A program made the translations under genes and the position numbers. The notes below the pieces were generated by a model. That model made no database searches and was not told the DNA's origin. It was given only the letters and a program-made list of their open reading frames with translations. DNA of 64,000 bases from Sipunculus nudus (taxonomy: Eukaryota > Annelida > Sipuncula > Golfingiida > Sipunculidae): positions 46,309,678-46,373,677 of the forward strand of contig CM049307.1 of the NCBI GenBank assembly GCA_026874595.1, in the 5' to 3' direction. This document shows, one piece after another, positions 32,591 through 45,060 of this stretch (positions are counted from its first letter, which is position 1; each line of letters starts with the position of its first letter).

Positions 32591-33990
32591 GCGCGCCTTG
32601 AAACCATTAGTCATCAACCAACACCCTTGCTAACCTTGAATACACGGCTTAGTAGGCATACATGTGAATACATAATAGATGTATTCCTCAGGAATGGTCC
32701 CCTGATTCCAGAATCATTGGAAAATCAAAGTGTGTTTTTCTTGGAGTGTGACACCTGGTCATCTGGCAAATGGCCTGCTTCACTTCAGGCAGTTTTGTGA
32801 GGGCCACCATGGCAGTATTGTTGTCAAGCTTAGGCATCTTGTCTATGATCTCATCATTCATACTTAAGGGGCGGTTGAATATAGTTTCAAGGTGTTTCAG
32901 CCCATCTCTGTAGGATCCTGGTCTTCTCTGTAGCAAGAAGGGCCCGTATTTCCTCATTGTTTTCATCGAATCCGTCATGATTCTAGCGGGCGGCAGGTCC
33001 CAGTGCTTTCAGCGCAAGAGTTAAAAGTGTCGCGGAAACGTTCCCAATCTGTGTCAGCGCTACCTGCCAGATGGAATTGACTGTTCAGGTCCTTCAGCTT
33101 GGCTATGTTGATTTTCTTCATGACCTTTCTCCCTTGTTGACGCCTCTTTGATCTGATGTGAAGATTCATTTTAGACACTATCAGTTTATGGTCGGATTCA
33201 ACAGTCTGCACCACACATTGCCTTTGCCACTCTGACATCATGCCAGTCCTTCCTCCTGACGATGGCGTAGTCAATGAGGTACCAACCCGAGGGTGCAGCC
33301 ATGTCTTGTCGCTGGTCGGCATACGGAATGTTCGTAATAAGAAGTTCATTAGCCGTGCATATTCGCAGAACAAGCAGGTCATTGCTATTGCATTTTCTCA
33401 CTCCCTGATTATCAATGACCCCTTCCCAGGCTATATAGTCGCACCTTACTCTTGCATTGAATTATCCGAGCAGTATCAGTTTTTCAGAACTCTTCACTGT
33501 GGAAAGGAGGACATCCAATCCCTCATAAAACTTTTTCATCTCGTCAGAGATGGTAAAGGTGGGAGCACAGGCACTAATCTGGGTGACCTGCCGTCTGTCT
33601 TGTAGAGGGAGCTGCAAAATCATGATACGGGTCGTTCAAACCCTTGAGGACATTGGCAAGTTTGCGCATAAGAGGACTCTTTACAACAAAGTCTCCAGGT
33701 TCACTACTTAGGCCGCACCAGAAGAACGTGACCTCCTCCTGCCTTTGTTAGTTATCCTTAGTTTGCAAGTAGGGTTTCATGCATAGTTGCAATCTTTATG
33801 TTATATCTTGCAAGCTCTCTTGGAACTAGGGCTATTCTCCTCTCAGGTCTGTTTGCAGGAGGGTTGTCAATAAATGTACGCACATGTGCCCACATTCCAG
33901 TGATATCCAGGGGACAGAACTCCCCAAATGACATCTACGATGCAACTTGACATCTTATGAGCTCTGTCGACTTTTTTTTGGTTATCCATT
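32590..33990 (-). mobile_element. Decayed RTE-like LINE, endonuclease and linker region
   Basis: The minus strand carries the endonuclease C-terminal half in two overlapping frames: NELLITNIPYADQR, GWYLIDYAIVRRKDWHDVRV and AKAMCGADC, then (after a frame change) SDHKLIVSKMNLHI. The SDH block is the catalytic endonuclease motif. Further 3' is RPLSMNDEIIDKMPKLDNNT, the linker before the reverse transcriptase. This family is often mis-annotated as craniofacial development protein 2-like genes. Multiple frameshifts show it is dead; the RT domain is missing. Confidence 0.75.
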
Positions 33991-35120
33991 TGGTGGATTG
34001 TCTGGGCTGAATTAATCTTGTAGTGAATCACTATATTTTACCTTACACTGGTTAAAGAATAGTTCCTTTATACTAAAAATGATGAAACAACATTGATCAT
34101 CTATCATATGGCTGAATTGGCAGCTGCAGGATGGCTATTAGGTGACAGTTTCAAACTGGTTTTGTTAAGTAAGAATCCATACAAGGCTTAGTCAATCACT
34201 TGACCAAGAAATGTTGCATTATGTTTGACTCCTTGGGCATCTATACGTCAGTGTAATAGTTAAACAGTATTAACAATTTTAGTGTAATATTTAAACATTA
34301 TCAACAGTTAACACACGTTTGTACAAAGTAGTTGTGCAAATGGACCCCAGGAATCTGGTTTAACAAAGATTATGATTTTCACGAGGAAGTCCATTATTGC
34401 CAAAAACTAACCCTTTTCTGACTTTTCATGTTGAATGTCAGGCTATCTTGGGTCCTAGCTGGTTGGAAGAATGTCTCATCTGGGCAGCATGTGGACCTCA
34501 ATAGTTGGCTGCGAGGAACAAACGTGGCCTTTTGTGTCAACTGAACTGCTGTAACGGAAGTTTTTTTTTATCACTGATATGAATCATGTCATATTTAACA
34601 AACAGGAACTGGTTGATGTTAAAAAAATTCCTGTTCTCATCCCCCACTCCTCTTCCCACTTTTTCGGTCAAGGTCAGCACCCAGTAAGGTTGCATCACAT
34701 TTGCTCCAGCTATATGTGCATTTTTTCTGCAGCTGTGTCATTGATTAACAAAAACAGAATGGACTGCAGGCTGTATGAGTATCATCTGTCATTCAGAGAT
34801 GTGCATCAGTTGAAGGTTCATAATAAAATCTGAATTTGAGTGACAATTTATTCCAGGAATTCCGCAACTGAGTCATGCATGACTGAACACCACCATGAGA
34901 GTTTATAGCAGATCTCAGTACTTATGGTCCGGATGACAGTCTATTGATCAGTGAACAGAGTGTCATCTAGAACGTGTGACTTTTTCAAAATCCACAACAA
35001 TGTGCACCCTGGAATTATACCCACACACAGAGGCACAAAAGGAACTTCAATAAGACATATTCCGGTGAAGGAATAGTATGTGATTACGGACCTGAATACC
35101 GGCCAAGTGGGACATTTGAT
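33991..35120. other. Intergenic, no recognised feature
   Basis: AT-rich sequence between two LINE remnants of opposite orientation. No ORF with recognisable similarity. Confidence 0.4.
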
Positions 35121-38100
35121 TCAAATTTTACTCAAGGACTTTAAGATCCATGCCCAAGGACTCAAGGATAAAAGCAGTAGCTATCAGTACTGTACAGGAT
35201 AACACCATATGTTCCCTAAATCCACGGTCAGTTCCAACAAATTTACCAGTATCAGTGACTTTATTTTGGACCAAAAGTTTGTTTTGCTTGCCATATTTGA
35301 AACATGGCTGATTGGGACTGAGAAACACAAGGTTGTAAGTGCCCTTCTTCCTAAAGGCTACGCAATCAAACATAAACCAAGATAACGTAGAGGTGTTGGT
35401 GTAGCCATTATAATTCGAAGCAGCCTGAGCAGCTCCTTAGCAAAACAAACAACTTGGAACTCATTTGAATCAATGGAGTACATCCTGAACTCAGCAAAAT
35501 CAACCACACCAACCGCCTTCAAAAGAAACAAATTATTCACTTAACTGTTCACAGAGGAGTTTCGGACTACTGAGATAGTTTAATCACTGCTCCTGGTTTG
35601 CTTTTATTAGTCAATGACTCCAGTTTTCATGTGAATGACCACAGCAAAAAAGAGGCCTTAGATTTTCCAATCTGATCTACTCCTATGGCCTGAAACAACA
35701 TGTAAACCACAGTATGCACTCTAATGGTCATACCTTAGACCTTGTCATTTTAAGGTCATTTGACTCTTCGGTACTGTCTACACAGTCGGCTGACCATGGA
35801 TTCCCAGACCATTTCCTTTGTTTGTAAATCTATCAATTGAAAATCTGTGGATTCATAGGCTTAAAGTTTTGTACAGGAAAATCAAAAGTATTAACATGGA
35901 CTGTCTATCAGCTGCCATCAAAGATTTTCTTTCTAGATTCCCATTGTCGGGGTTATCAGAAGCAGAGCTGGTTGAACTCTACAATACACCTTGCAGCAAT
36001 GCTGATGTTCTGGATATATTAGTACCAATCAAAACCCGTATGGTAACTGTGGCCAGATGCGAAGTGGTATAACAAATATATTCGCGAGGTAAAACGTTGT
36101 GGACAGACAGAAAGGCCTCACAATCCACAAACACATGTTCATGAAACGAAGGGCTGAGGTCAATGCTTATATAGATCAGGCCAAAATAACATATTACAAA
36201 TCCATGGGTGATATAAAGTGGTTATTCGGCATCCTAAACACATTGCTCGGTAGGGCTGACAGTAAACCTCTCCCAAACGACAAAACTCTGGCGGAGCTGG
36301 CTGGGATATTTAGTGATTTCTTTGTAGAGAAAATAAAAACCAGGAGTTCTATTGAAACTTATTCAAACTGCGTTTTTTTTTTGTGACCTTCCACCGGTTA
36401 ATAGCTCACTGAGTAGCTTTATCACCGTCCCTGACGACCAGAACATTAAACTGATGATGTCATCTCCAGATATGAGCTGCGAACTTGACCCCCTCCCTTC
36501 TGGGCTGGTTAAGAAAGCAGTCAGACTTTTGTGTCCAATCATTACAGCTGTTGTAAACACATCACCTTCCACTGGGATAGTTCCTGACGAGTTAAAACCA
36601 GCATTAATCACACCAATAATGAAAATATGTAACCTAGATTCAGACATATTAAGTAACTTTCGACCTGTTTCAAATTTAGCTTTTCTCTAAATTTTTTTTT
36701 CGAAAAAGCTGTTACATTACAACTGAACATGTATCTGAAGGAGAACAATTATCTTGAACGTTGTCAGTCAGCATACAGAGAATGTCACAGCACTGAGACA
36801 GCATTGCTCCGAGGGCAAAACGACATTATTTGTGCAACTGGTAACAAGGAAGCTGCGTTGCTGGTGCTTTTGGATATATCAGCTGCATTTGACACTGTTG
36901 ACCATGCTTGCATATTAAAGACTCTTCGGTTTCTTGGTATAAGAGGCACTGTATTAGAGTGATTTAATTCATATCTTGTAAATCGTCAGCATAAAATCAT
37001 AGTTAGAGGAGAAAAATCTTAAGCCAAAACATTGGACTGTTGTGTACCTCAAGGATGAGTGCTTGGACCGACGCGCTTCACTATTTATACATCATCTCTT
37101 GGCAAGGGCTACGTAGGCTTGGCATTAAGTATCACCTTAACGCAGAAGATATTCAGTTATGGATCAGCTTTGAGGCCGATGAATTAGACTACCCCATCGC
37201 TTACAATTAAACCTGTGTTGAAGCTGAACAGGGATGGATGCGTCAATTTAGTATGAAAATGAATGATGATAATACCGAGTTTTTAGTGATTACCTCCAAA
37301 CAAATGTACAGCAAAGTCTCTCATGCTTCTTTTCAAGTTGGTAACCAGAGGATGTTAGTATCAACTTCAGCCAGAAATATTGGCGTAAAAATGGACTGCC
37401 GCGCACCAATTGAGGCACATATCGCGTCTGTCTGCAAATCTGCCTAAGCATCGACTAATAAATGACAGCAAAAAATGCACCAGAATGCTGTAGTATACAT
37501 ACAGTTTTTCAAGATATTCCACACCGTGGACACCCCCTCCCACACCCTCCCCTCTCTGGGATTTCCCCTTCGAATCCGCTTACTGCCCCCCTCTGTCAAT
37601 AGGGTCACGCTATATATATGTTTAAACTGGTCTACTATTGCTCCCCCCCCCCAATGAAAATTAGGTTTCGCCACCAATGTAAAATATAAGATACTTGTTC
37701 TTGTGTTTAAAGCTAAGAACACCATTGCTCCGATGTATCTTCAAGTACTTCTCAGTCATCATGTTTCAATCAGCGGATTACGTTCCAATGACCAAAATTT
37801 ACATATGTGCCACTTACAAAATCATTATTGAGCCTATACAAAACAGGCCTTTCAGCTTTGCTGGTTCTAGACTCAGCACATTAAAAATCTGTTCTTACTT
37901 CTTAAAATTTAAAAGCAAAACAAAACCACGTATTTTCTGAGTTCTTCTACTCTAATCATTGACACTGTATTGTACCTGGCAATATCTTATTTTTATATTC
38001 AGAATATATTGGATTGTCTGATGTTCTTTTAATGCTTATATGTAGTTATCAAAATATCATCTCTTTATATGTATCAGCGTTTTGGAGCATGCATTGCACG

Positions 38101-38215
38101 GATTTTACGCCTTATAAAAATAATTTTTTATTATTATTCATTATTTTTGTCTATGATCAGTTTTGCTCACGGTCCCCTCAATTTTATATAATTTTTAATG
38201 CTTTGTTGCCATAAC
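35121..38215 (+). mobile_element. Decayed CR1/L2-like non-LTR retrotransposon
   Basis: Domain order is that of LINE ORF2. Endonuclease traces at 35.2-35.55 kb read LAIFETWLIGTEKHK, then RRGVGVAIIIRSSL. The pre-RT helix region is at 36.1-36.35 kb. RT blocks at 36.4-36.96 kb read PSGLVKKAVRLLCPIIT, ILSNFRPVSNLAFL, YRECHSTETALLRGQND and LLVLLDISAAFDTVDHA. RT palm traces lie at 37.0-37.45 kb. The RT motif A aspartates (LDISAAFDTVDH) survive, but stops and frameshifts are frequent. A tail of weak similarity continues to about 38.2 kb. The ends are approximate and no target-site duplication was identified. Confidence 0.8.
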
Positions 38216-39340
38216 TGTCTATCTCTCTCTTTTTTTTGTTTTATTGCCCATCAGCGTCATCCGGGGGTCTTTATATTGTATATAGGAGTGAATATTAGCT
38301 CTTGCAATTCATATATTTGACCGGCTCAGTTAATAGGTTTCAAATTTTACAGGGCTAAGGAAATTAATTAGTTACACAGATGATAGGTACATGGGTGAGG
38401 AATGAATGAATAAAAGTTCCAAAGCAATCATTCTTTAGGAGTGCCAAGGGAATCAGAAGTTGCTGAGATGAATTGTTTTACCATATTTTTGCAGTTAACT
38501 TTTACAAACTTAACCATTACTGGCTGTAAACTTCAGAGATGCCAACCTCTGAGGGTAAAAAAAGGAGGTTTTCATCGAGAACCATGGCCCTTGACAGATG
38601 GGGTCCAGGAGGCCGCCTTAGGGCCCCTGGTTGGGTCCCTGCATTTTGAGGTTTTGAATGGCCCAAAATCAGCTGTTTTTTTGCAAATTTTTAACAAAAT
38701 CTGATAGCAGTACAAGGCTCAAATTACTTTTTTAAATTTATTAGCAGTATGTGCTAATCATTTCCAAATTGATTGGCAAATAGTCAAATGTCATGCAAGA
38801 CTCTAAAAAAATATAACCAGCTAAAACAAAGATGGCTATACAAACAGGGACACCCCTTATCTGTCATTTTAAAGAGTAAAAAACATTTGAAACTTAACCT
38901 GGAGATTTATTTGAGAATTCTTAGTTGTCATATTATAGGCTGTAACTTCCAGTTGCAGTATTCTAGGTAATTATTGAAAAACATAAACTTTGAAGAAAAT
39001 TTTCTAAAAAAAATCAAGGCCTACAGGCCTAATGCGAACCTGTGCAATGATATTACACCAGGTATAATGCTTCAATGCTGGAGCATTACTTTTCAAGAAA
39101 ATGTGTAACATGTATATGAACAATGCAAGTACTAAACACTTAGAACAAGAAACAATTAAACAAACATCACTGCTGAAATTCTGGCATGGCTGCACTCAAC
39201 ACAAAAACTAGAATACGGGTAGTCAACAAGCAACTACGTGTATCCGCCAAAATCCGAGTGGGACGGGTGAAGTGAGGCATGGATTGAGTAGCAAGGGGAA
39301 ATAGAGTGAGGCGATTTGCATAATAGCCTGGATGTCTGCA
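38216..39340. other. Intergenic, no recognised gene
   Basis: A short GC-richer patch at 38,540-38,660 looks like an interspersed repeat, but I found no second copy in the window. Otherwise AT-rich and empty. Confidence 0.4.
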
Positions 39341-40483
39341 GCCGAAATGTGTATGTAGGTTGCGCCACCTACCACAAAATCCAGAAAGCTGTCCAAGTTG
39401 TATACATATGCAAAATCTTAGGCAGATAAGTCAAACCACTACTTGTATATGAGTGATCTTATCCCACAGCAGACAAACAGAAGGTTGCCAAAAATGGTGG
39501 CAGGTGGCGCCACAAATATTGTGTATGATTGAGAGCTAACTGAGATCTATACGAATGCAAAATTTCAGGGGGATATGTCAAACCAGTCCTGAGATATAAG
39601 CCTGAATGTCTGCAGCCTATACATAAATGTAGGTGGCGCCACCTGCCACAAAATCCAGAAAGCTATCCAAGATGTATAAACATGCAAAATTTTATGCAGA
39701 TAAGTCAATCCACAACTGAGATATGAGTGATTTTATCCAGAGGCAAACAAACAGACTGACGCTGTGCAAAATTAGTTGCAGGTGGCGCCACCAGTATTGC
39801 GTATGATTGAGAGCTATGTGAGATCTATACACATGCAGAATTTCAGGGCGATATGTCAAACCAGTCCTGAGAAATAAGCCTGAATGTCTGCAGCCTATAC
39901 ATAAATGTAGGTGGCACCACCTGCCACAAAATCCAGAAAGCTATCCAAGATGTATAAACATGCAAAATTTTATGCAGATAAGTCAAACCACTACTGAGAT
40001 ATGAGTGATTTTAGCCCACGGCAGACAAACAGATGGACGCTGTGCAAAAATGGTGGCAGGTGGCGACATCAATTTTGGGTTAGATTAAGAGCTATGTGAG
40101 ATCTATAAACATGCAAAATTTCAGGGGTATATGTCAAACCAGTCCTGAGATATAAGCCTGAATGTCTGCAGCATATACATAAATGTAGGTGGAGCCACCT
40201 GCCACAAATTCCAGAAAGCTATCCAAAATGTATAAACCTGCGAAATTTTAGGCAGATATGTCAAACCACTGCCTAGATATGAGTGATTTTATCCCTTGGC
40301 AGATGAACAAATGGACACTGTGCAAAAATGGTTGCAGGTGGCGCCACCAGTTTTGCGTATGATAAAGAGCTATGTGAGATCTATAAACATGCAAAATTTT
40401 TGCCCAATCGGTCAAATGGTTTCGGAGATTTGAGCTTGGATGTCTGCAGCTTAACGTGAATGTAGGTGGCGCCACCTGTCAAA
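39341..40483 (+). repeat. Satellite array B (left part), 277-bp period with palindromes
   Basis: Units begin with text such as TGTCTGCAGCCTATACATAA and carry two copies of the palindrome GGTGGCGCCACC or variants, one followed by TG (CACCTG) and one by AG (CACCAG). The CACCTG-type copies fall near 39,633, 39,910, 40,187 and 40,465, a period of 277 bp, with the other type about 148 bp after each. Non-coding. The array resumes after 43,425, so the intervening block looks inserted. Confidence 0.85.
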
Positions 40484-43424
40484 CAAGTGACCCATGGGTC
40501 ATGACGCTCAGCTGTCTGGGAAGAGATTCGCAAAAAAAAAAATTTATCATCTGAACGGTAGTATATACCCATTCAACTGAAGCATCAAACAGATTAACCA
40601 ACAGACCAAGATTGTGTCTGTATTTATATATATATATATAATTTATATTTATATAATAGAGAAAAAATGCGTAAACTTTAAAAAAAATACAGGTGGCTCC
40701 ACCAGTCTGCAGAAACTAATAAAAACAGTTAATGGTCAATATTCATGCAAAGAATCATGGTGATCTCTGCATTAGTTTATCAGATACTTCAGCTTTTGGA
40801 TCAAATTGTCCATTATTCTGAGGGATACTTCGGAGTCCTATAACTTTAAGGATATGGGTAACAGAGACCTAATTTCAGGTTTCCACAGACACTTTTCATG
40901 GGCCTCCTTGCATGACAAGAATAAAGATTCTAGGTCGAGTTGTTACAATTTGTGCCACGTTAACAAATGACAGCATCCTTAAAGGTCTCAAAAATAGAGA
41001 AAAAATTCCTAAAAATTTGAAAAAAAATAGAGGTGGCGCACCCAGTCTGCAGAAACTGATGGAACACCTCATGATCAATATGTATGCCAAAAATCATGAC
41101 CATCAGTGTTGTAGTTATTAAGATACTGCAGTTTTTTTATCAAATTTTTCTTTATTCTGGGGGGGGGGGGCGGTATTTTGGAGCCAATAAAGCTTAAAGG
41201 ATATGGGTAACAGAGACCTAATTTCAGGTTTCCATGGAGACTTTTCATAGGTCTCACGGTGTGTCAAGAATGAAGATTCTAGGTCCAGTTGTTATAATTT
41301 GTGCCCTGTTAACAGATGTTCAAATTTTTAAACGTCTCAAATATAGAGAAAACAATTCGTAATAATAAAAAAATACAGGTGGCGCCACCAGTCTGCAGAA
41401 ACTTATGAAACATCTCTTGATCAATATGTATCCCGAAAATCATGACCATCAGTGTTGTAGTTATTATGATGTTGCAGTTTCTTTTTATTAAATTTTTCAT
41501 TATGCTGGGGGGTAATTGGGAGCCCCACAGCTCAAAGGATATGGGTAACAGAGACCTTATTTCAGGTTTCCATGGAAACTTTTCATAGGTCCCTCAGTGT
41601 GTCAAGAATGAAGATTCTAGATCCAGTCTTTACGATTTGTGTCCTGTTAACAGATGTTCACATTTTTAAAGGTCTCAAAAATAGAGAAAACAATTCGTAA
41701 AGAATCGAAAAATACAGGTGGCGCCACCAGTCTGCAGAAACGTATGAAACATCTCATGATCCATAGGTATGCCAAAAATCATGACCTGCAGTGATGTAGT
41801 TAATGAGATATTGAAAGTTTTTGTATGAAATTTTTGACTATTCTAGGGGGTACTTTGGGGGCCCATGGCTCGAAGGATATGGGTAACAGAGACCTAATTT
41901 CTGGTTTCCATGGAGACTTTCCATAGGTCTCTCAGTGTGTCAAGAATGAAGATTCTGGGTCCAGTCTTTACAATTTGTGCCCTGTTAACAGATGTTCAAA
42001 TTTTTAAAGGTCTCAAAAATAGAGAAAACAATTCGTAAAGAATCAAAGAATACAGGTGGCGCCACCAGTCTGCAGAAACTTATGAAACATCTCTTGATCA
42101 ATATGTATCCCGAAAATCATGACCATCAGTGTGCAGTTATTGAGATGTTGCAGTTTCTTTTTATTAAATTTTTCATTATGCTGGGGGGGGGGGGGGGGTA
42201 ATTTGGAGCCCCACAGCTCAAAGGATATGGGTAACAGAGATCTTATTTCAGGTTTCCATGGAGACTTTCATAGGTCCCTCAGTGGGTCAAGAATGAAGAT
42301 TATAGGTCCAGTCTTTACGATTTGTGTCCTGTTAACAGATGTTCACATTTTAAAAGGTCTCAAAAATAGAGAAAACAATTCGTAAAGAATTGAAAAATAC
42401 AGGTGGCGCCACCAGTCTGCAGAAACTGATGAAACATCTCATGATCCATAGGTATGCCAAAAATCATGACCTGCAGTGATGTAGTTAATGAGATATTGAA
42501 AGTTTTTGTATGAAATTTTTTACTATTCTCGGGGGTACTTTGGGGCCCCATAGCTCGAAGGATATGGGTACCAGAGACCTAATTTCTGGTTTCCATGGAG
42601 ACTTTTCATAGGTCTCTCAGTGTGTCATAAATTAAGATTCTAGGTCCAGTCTTTACAATTTGTGCCCTGTTAACAGATGTTCAAATTTTTAAAGGTCTCA
42701 AAAATAGAGAAAACAATTCGTAAAGAATCGAAGAATACAGGTGGCGCCACTAGTCTGCAGAAACTGATGAAACATCTCATGATCAATAGGTATGCCAAAA
42801 ATCATGACTTGCAGTGATGTAGTTAATGAGATATTGAAGTTTTTGTATGAAATTTTTTACTATTCTAGGGGGTACTTTGGGGCCCCATAGCTTGAAGGAT
42901 GTGGGTAACAGAGACCTAATATCTGATTTCCATGGAGACTTTTCAAAGGTCTCTCAGTGTGTCAAGAATGAAGATACTAGGTCCAGTCTTTACGATTTGA
43001 GCCCTGTTAACAGATGTTCACATTTTTAAAGGTCTCAAAAATAGAGAAAAAATTCGTAAAAAATCGAAGAATACAGGTGGCGCCACCAGTCTGCAGAAAC
43101 TGATGGAACATCTCATGATCAATATGTATGCCAAAAATCATGACCATCAGTGATGAAGTTAATGATATATTGAAGTTTTTGTATGAAATTTTGGACTATT
43201 CGGGGGGGGGGGGGTACTTTGGGGCCCATAGCTCGAAGAATATGGGTAACAGAGACTTAATTTCTGGTTTCCAAGGAGAATTTTTATGGACCTCTAAGAA
43301 TGTCGAGTTACAAAATTCTAGGCCCAGCGGTTACGATTTGTGCCTGGTTAACAGACAGACAGACAGATGGACGACGGACAAAGAGTGATCGCTATAGCTC
43401 AGATGACTTAGTCAGCTGAGCTAA
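40484..43424 (-). repeat. Family A repeat inserted in array B, with internal ~340-bp tandem units
   Basis: On the minus strand it has the same ends as the copy at 3.4-4.05 kb: TTTAGCTCAGCTGACT at the 43,424 side and CATGACCCATGGGTCACTTG at the 40,484 side. Where copy 1 is 0.7 kb, this one is 2.9 kb because an internal unit is repeated about eight times. The phrase CAGGTGGCGCCACCAGTCTG (or a variant) recurs near 40,690, 41,031, 41,376, 41,714, 42,053, 42,400, 42,737 and 43,075, about 340 bp apart. G-runs of 8-15 sit in several units. The flanks (ccacctgtcaaa before, aaaatcaagaaagctg after) join into the normal array B unit seen at 43,825-43,850. Confidence 0.8.
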
Positions 43425-44560
43425 AAATCAAGAAAGCTGTCCAGGATGTACACACATGCAAAATTTCAGGTGGATAAGCCCAACCAATGCACAAATGGTT
43501 CCGGAGATATGAGCTTGGATGTCTGCAGCATAAATGTGAATGTAGGTGGTGCCACCTGTCATAAAATCAAGAAAGCTGTCAAGGATGTATAAACCTGCAA
43601 AATTTCAGGTGGATAAGTCAAACCACTGCCGAGATATGAGTGATTTTATCCAAGGCAGATGAACAAATGGACGCTGTGCAAAAATGGTTGCAGGTGGGGC
43701 CACCAGTTTTGCGTATGATAAAGAGCTATGTGAGATCTATACACAAGCAAAATTTTGGCCCAACAGGTCAAATGATTCCTGAGATATGAGCTTGGATGTC
43801 TGCAGCTTAGTGTGAATGTAGGTGGCGCCACCTGTCAAAAAATCAAGAAAGCTGTCCAGGATGTACACACGTGCAAAATTTCAGGTGGATAAGTCTAACC
43901 ACTGCTGAGATATGAGTGATATTATCCCAAGGCAGATGAACAGATGGACGCTGTGCAAAAATGGTTGCAGGTGGCGCCACCATTTTTAGAGTATGTTATA
44001 AAGTTATCCAAGAGGTACATTTGAGCAAATTTTTTAGCCTGATCAGTCAAACAGTTCCCAAGATGTGGGTTTATGTATTGAAACAGACGCACAAATGGAC
44101 GCTGGGCAGAGAGGAAAGGTCAGAGGTCAACCAAAAATGAGGGCACAGCAGTTCACATGTGACTCTATCATAATTCCGAATTTAAAAAAATTCAGCCCAG
44201 TGGTTACAGAGGATCCTGTTCTCCAGAAACCTATGCGGCGGCGGCGTCCAACTGAAAACATAGTTTCCGCAAAACTCTGTTTTGGCGGATACAATGATTG
44301 TGGCTGGCACCACCAGTCTTGTATACAACGAAGAGATATATACATATGCCCAATGTCAGACTGATATGTCAAACCCCTCTGTGAAATAAGCAGGGACATA
44401 CACTGTGCAAAAATTATTGTAGGTTCGCCACCAGTCTTGTAAACTATAAGGCTACCCGATATGTATAAACATGCCCAATTTTAGGCTGATGTATAAAATT
44501 CCTCTGCAGAAATAAGCAGGCGCTAACACTGCAAAAGTCAATGTAGGTGGCACCACCTGT
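43425..44560 (+). repeat. Satellite array B (right part)
   Basis: Continues the 277-bp units of 39.3-40.5 kb, with palindromes near 43,546, 43,691, 43,820, 43,969 and 44,545. The last units (44.1-44.56 kb) are more diverged. Confidence 0.8.
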
Positions 44561-45060
44561 CTTGTAAATGAGAATACCATCAAAGACGCATAGACATGTC
44601 AAAATATCAGGCCAAAACATCAAACTTCCCCAGAATTTGATGCACTGGGCTGACGAGGCTTAGGTGAGTAAAGGCAGTTGCCCACGAGTGAACTGTGACA
44701 ATATGCTGCCTCAAGCTACTGCACTGAGTGAACTCTTGACCTGTACTTGGCTGCACTGAGAGAACTCTTGACCTGTTGCATAATCTGACACAGTTGGCAG
44801 TCTGCCAAAGCTATAAATAGATCCAGGCTGAACTTTGGTGCCAAATCTGATGCAGTGAGCAGTCTGCCAAAGCTATAAATAGAATGCAGCTACTGCACTG
44901 AGTGAACTCTTGACCTATACCTGGCAGTACTTCTTCCAATCCTGGCCCAAAACTATTTATAGAGCTGACATCATCTTGGCTAATGGCCAACATCAAGGCA
45001 CTGGCGATCTGCCAATGGTAAACCAAGTGCTGCCATCTGTACATAAAAGTAGTCCCTACT
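44561..45060 (+). repeat. Low-order repeats
   Basis: The phrase CTGCACTGAGTGAACTCTTG, or close variants, occurs about four times (44.7-44.93 kb) and once more near 48.35 kb. CAGTCTGCCAAAGCTATAAA occurs twice. Non-coding. Confidence 0.6.

Noticed and set aside
39341-44560. CRISPR-like array
   Set aside because: The period is 277-340 bp, spacers are not unique, and the genome is an intron-bearing animal. It is satellite DNA.
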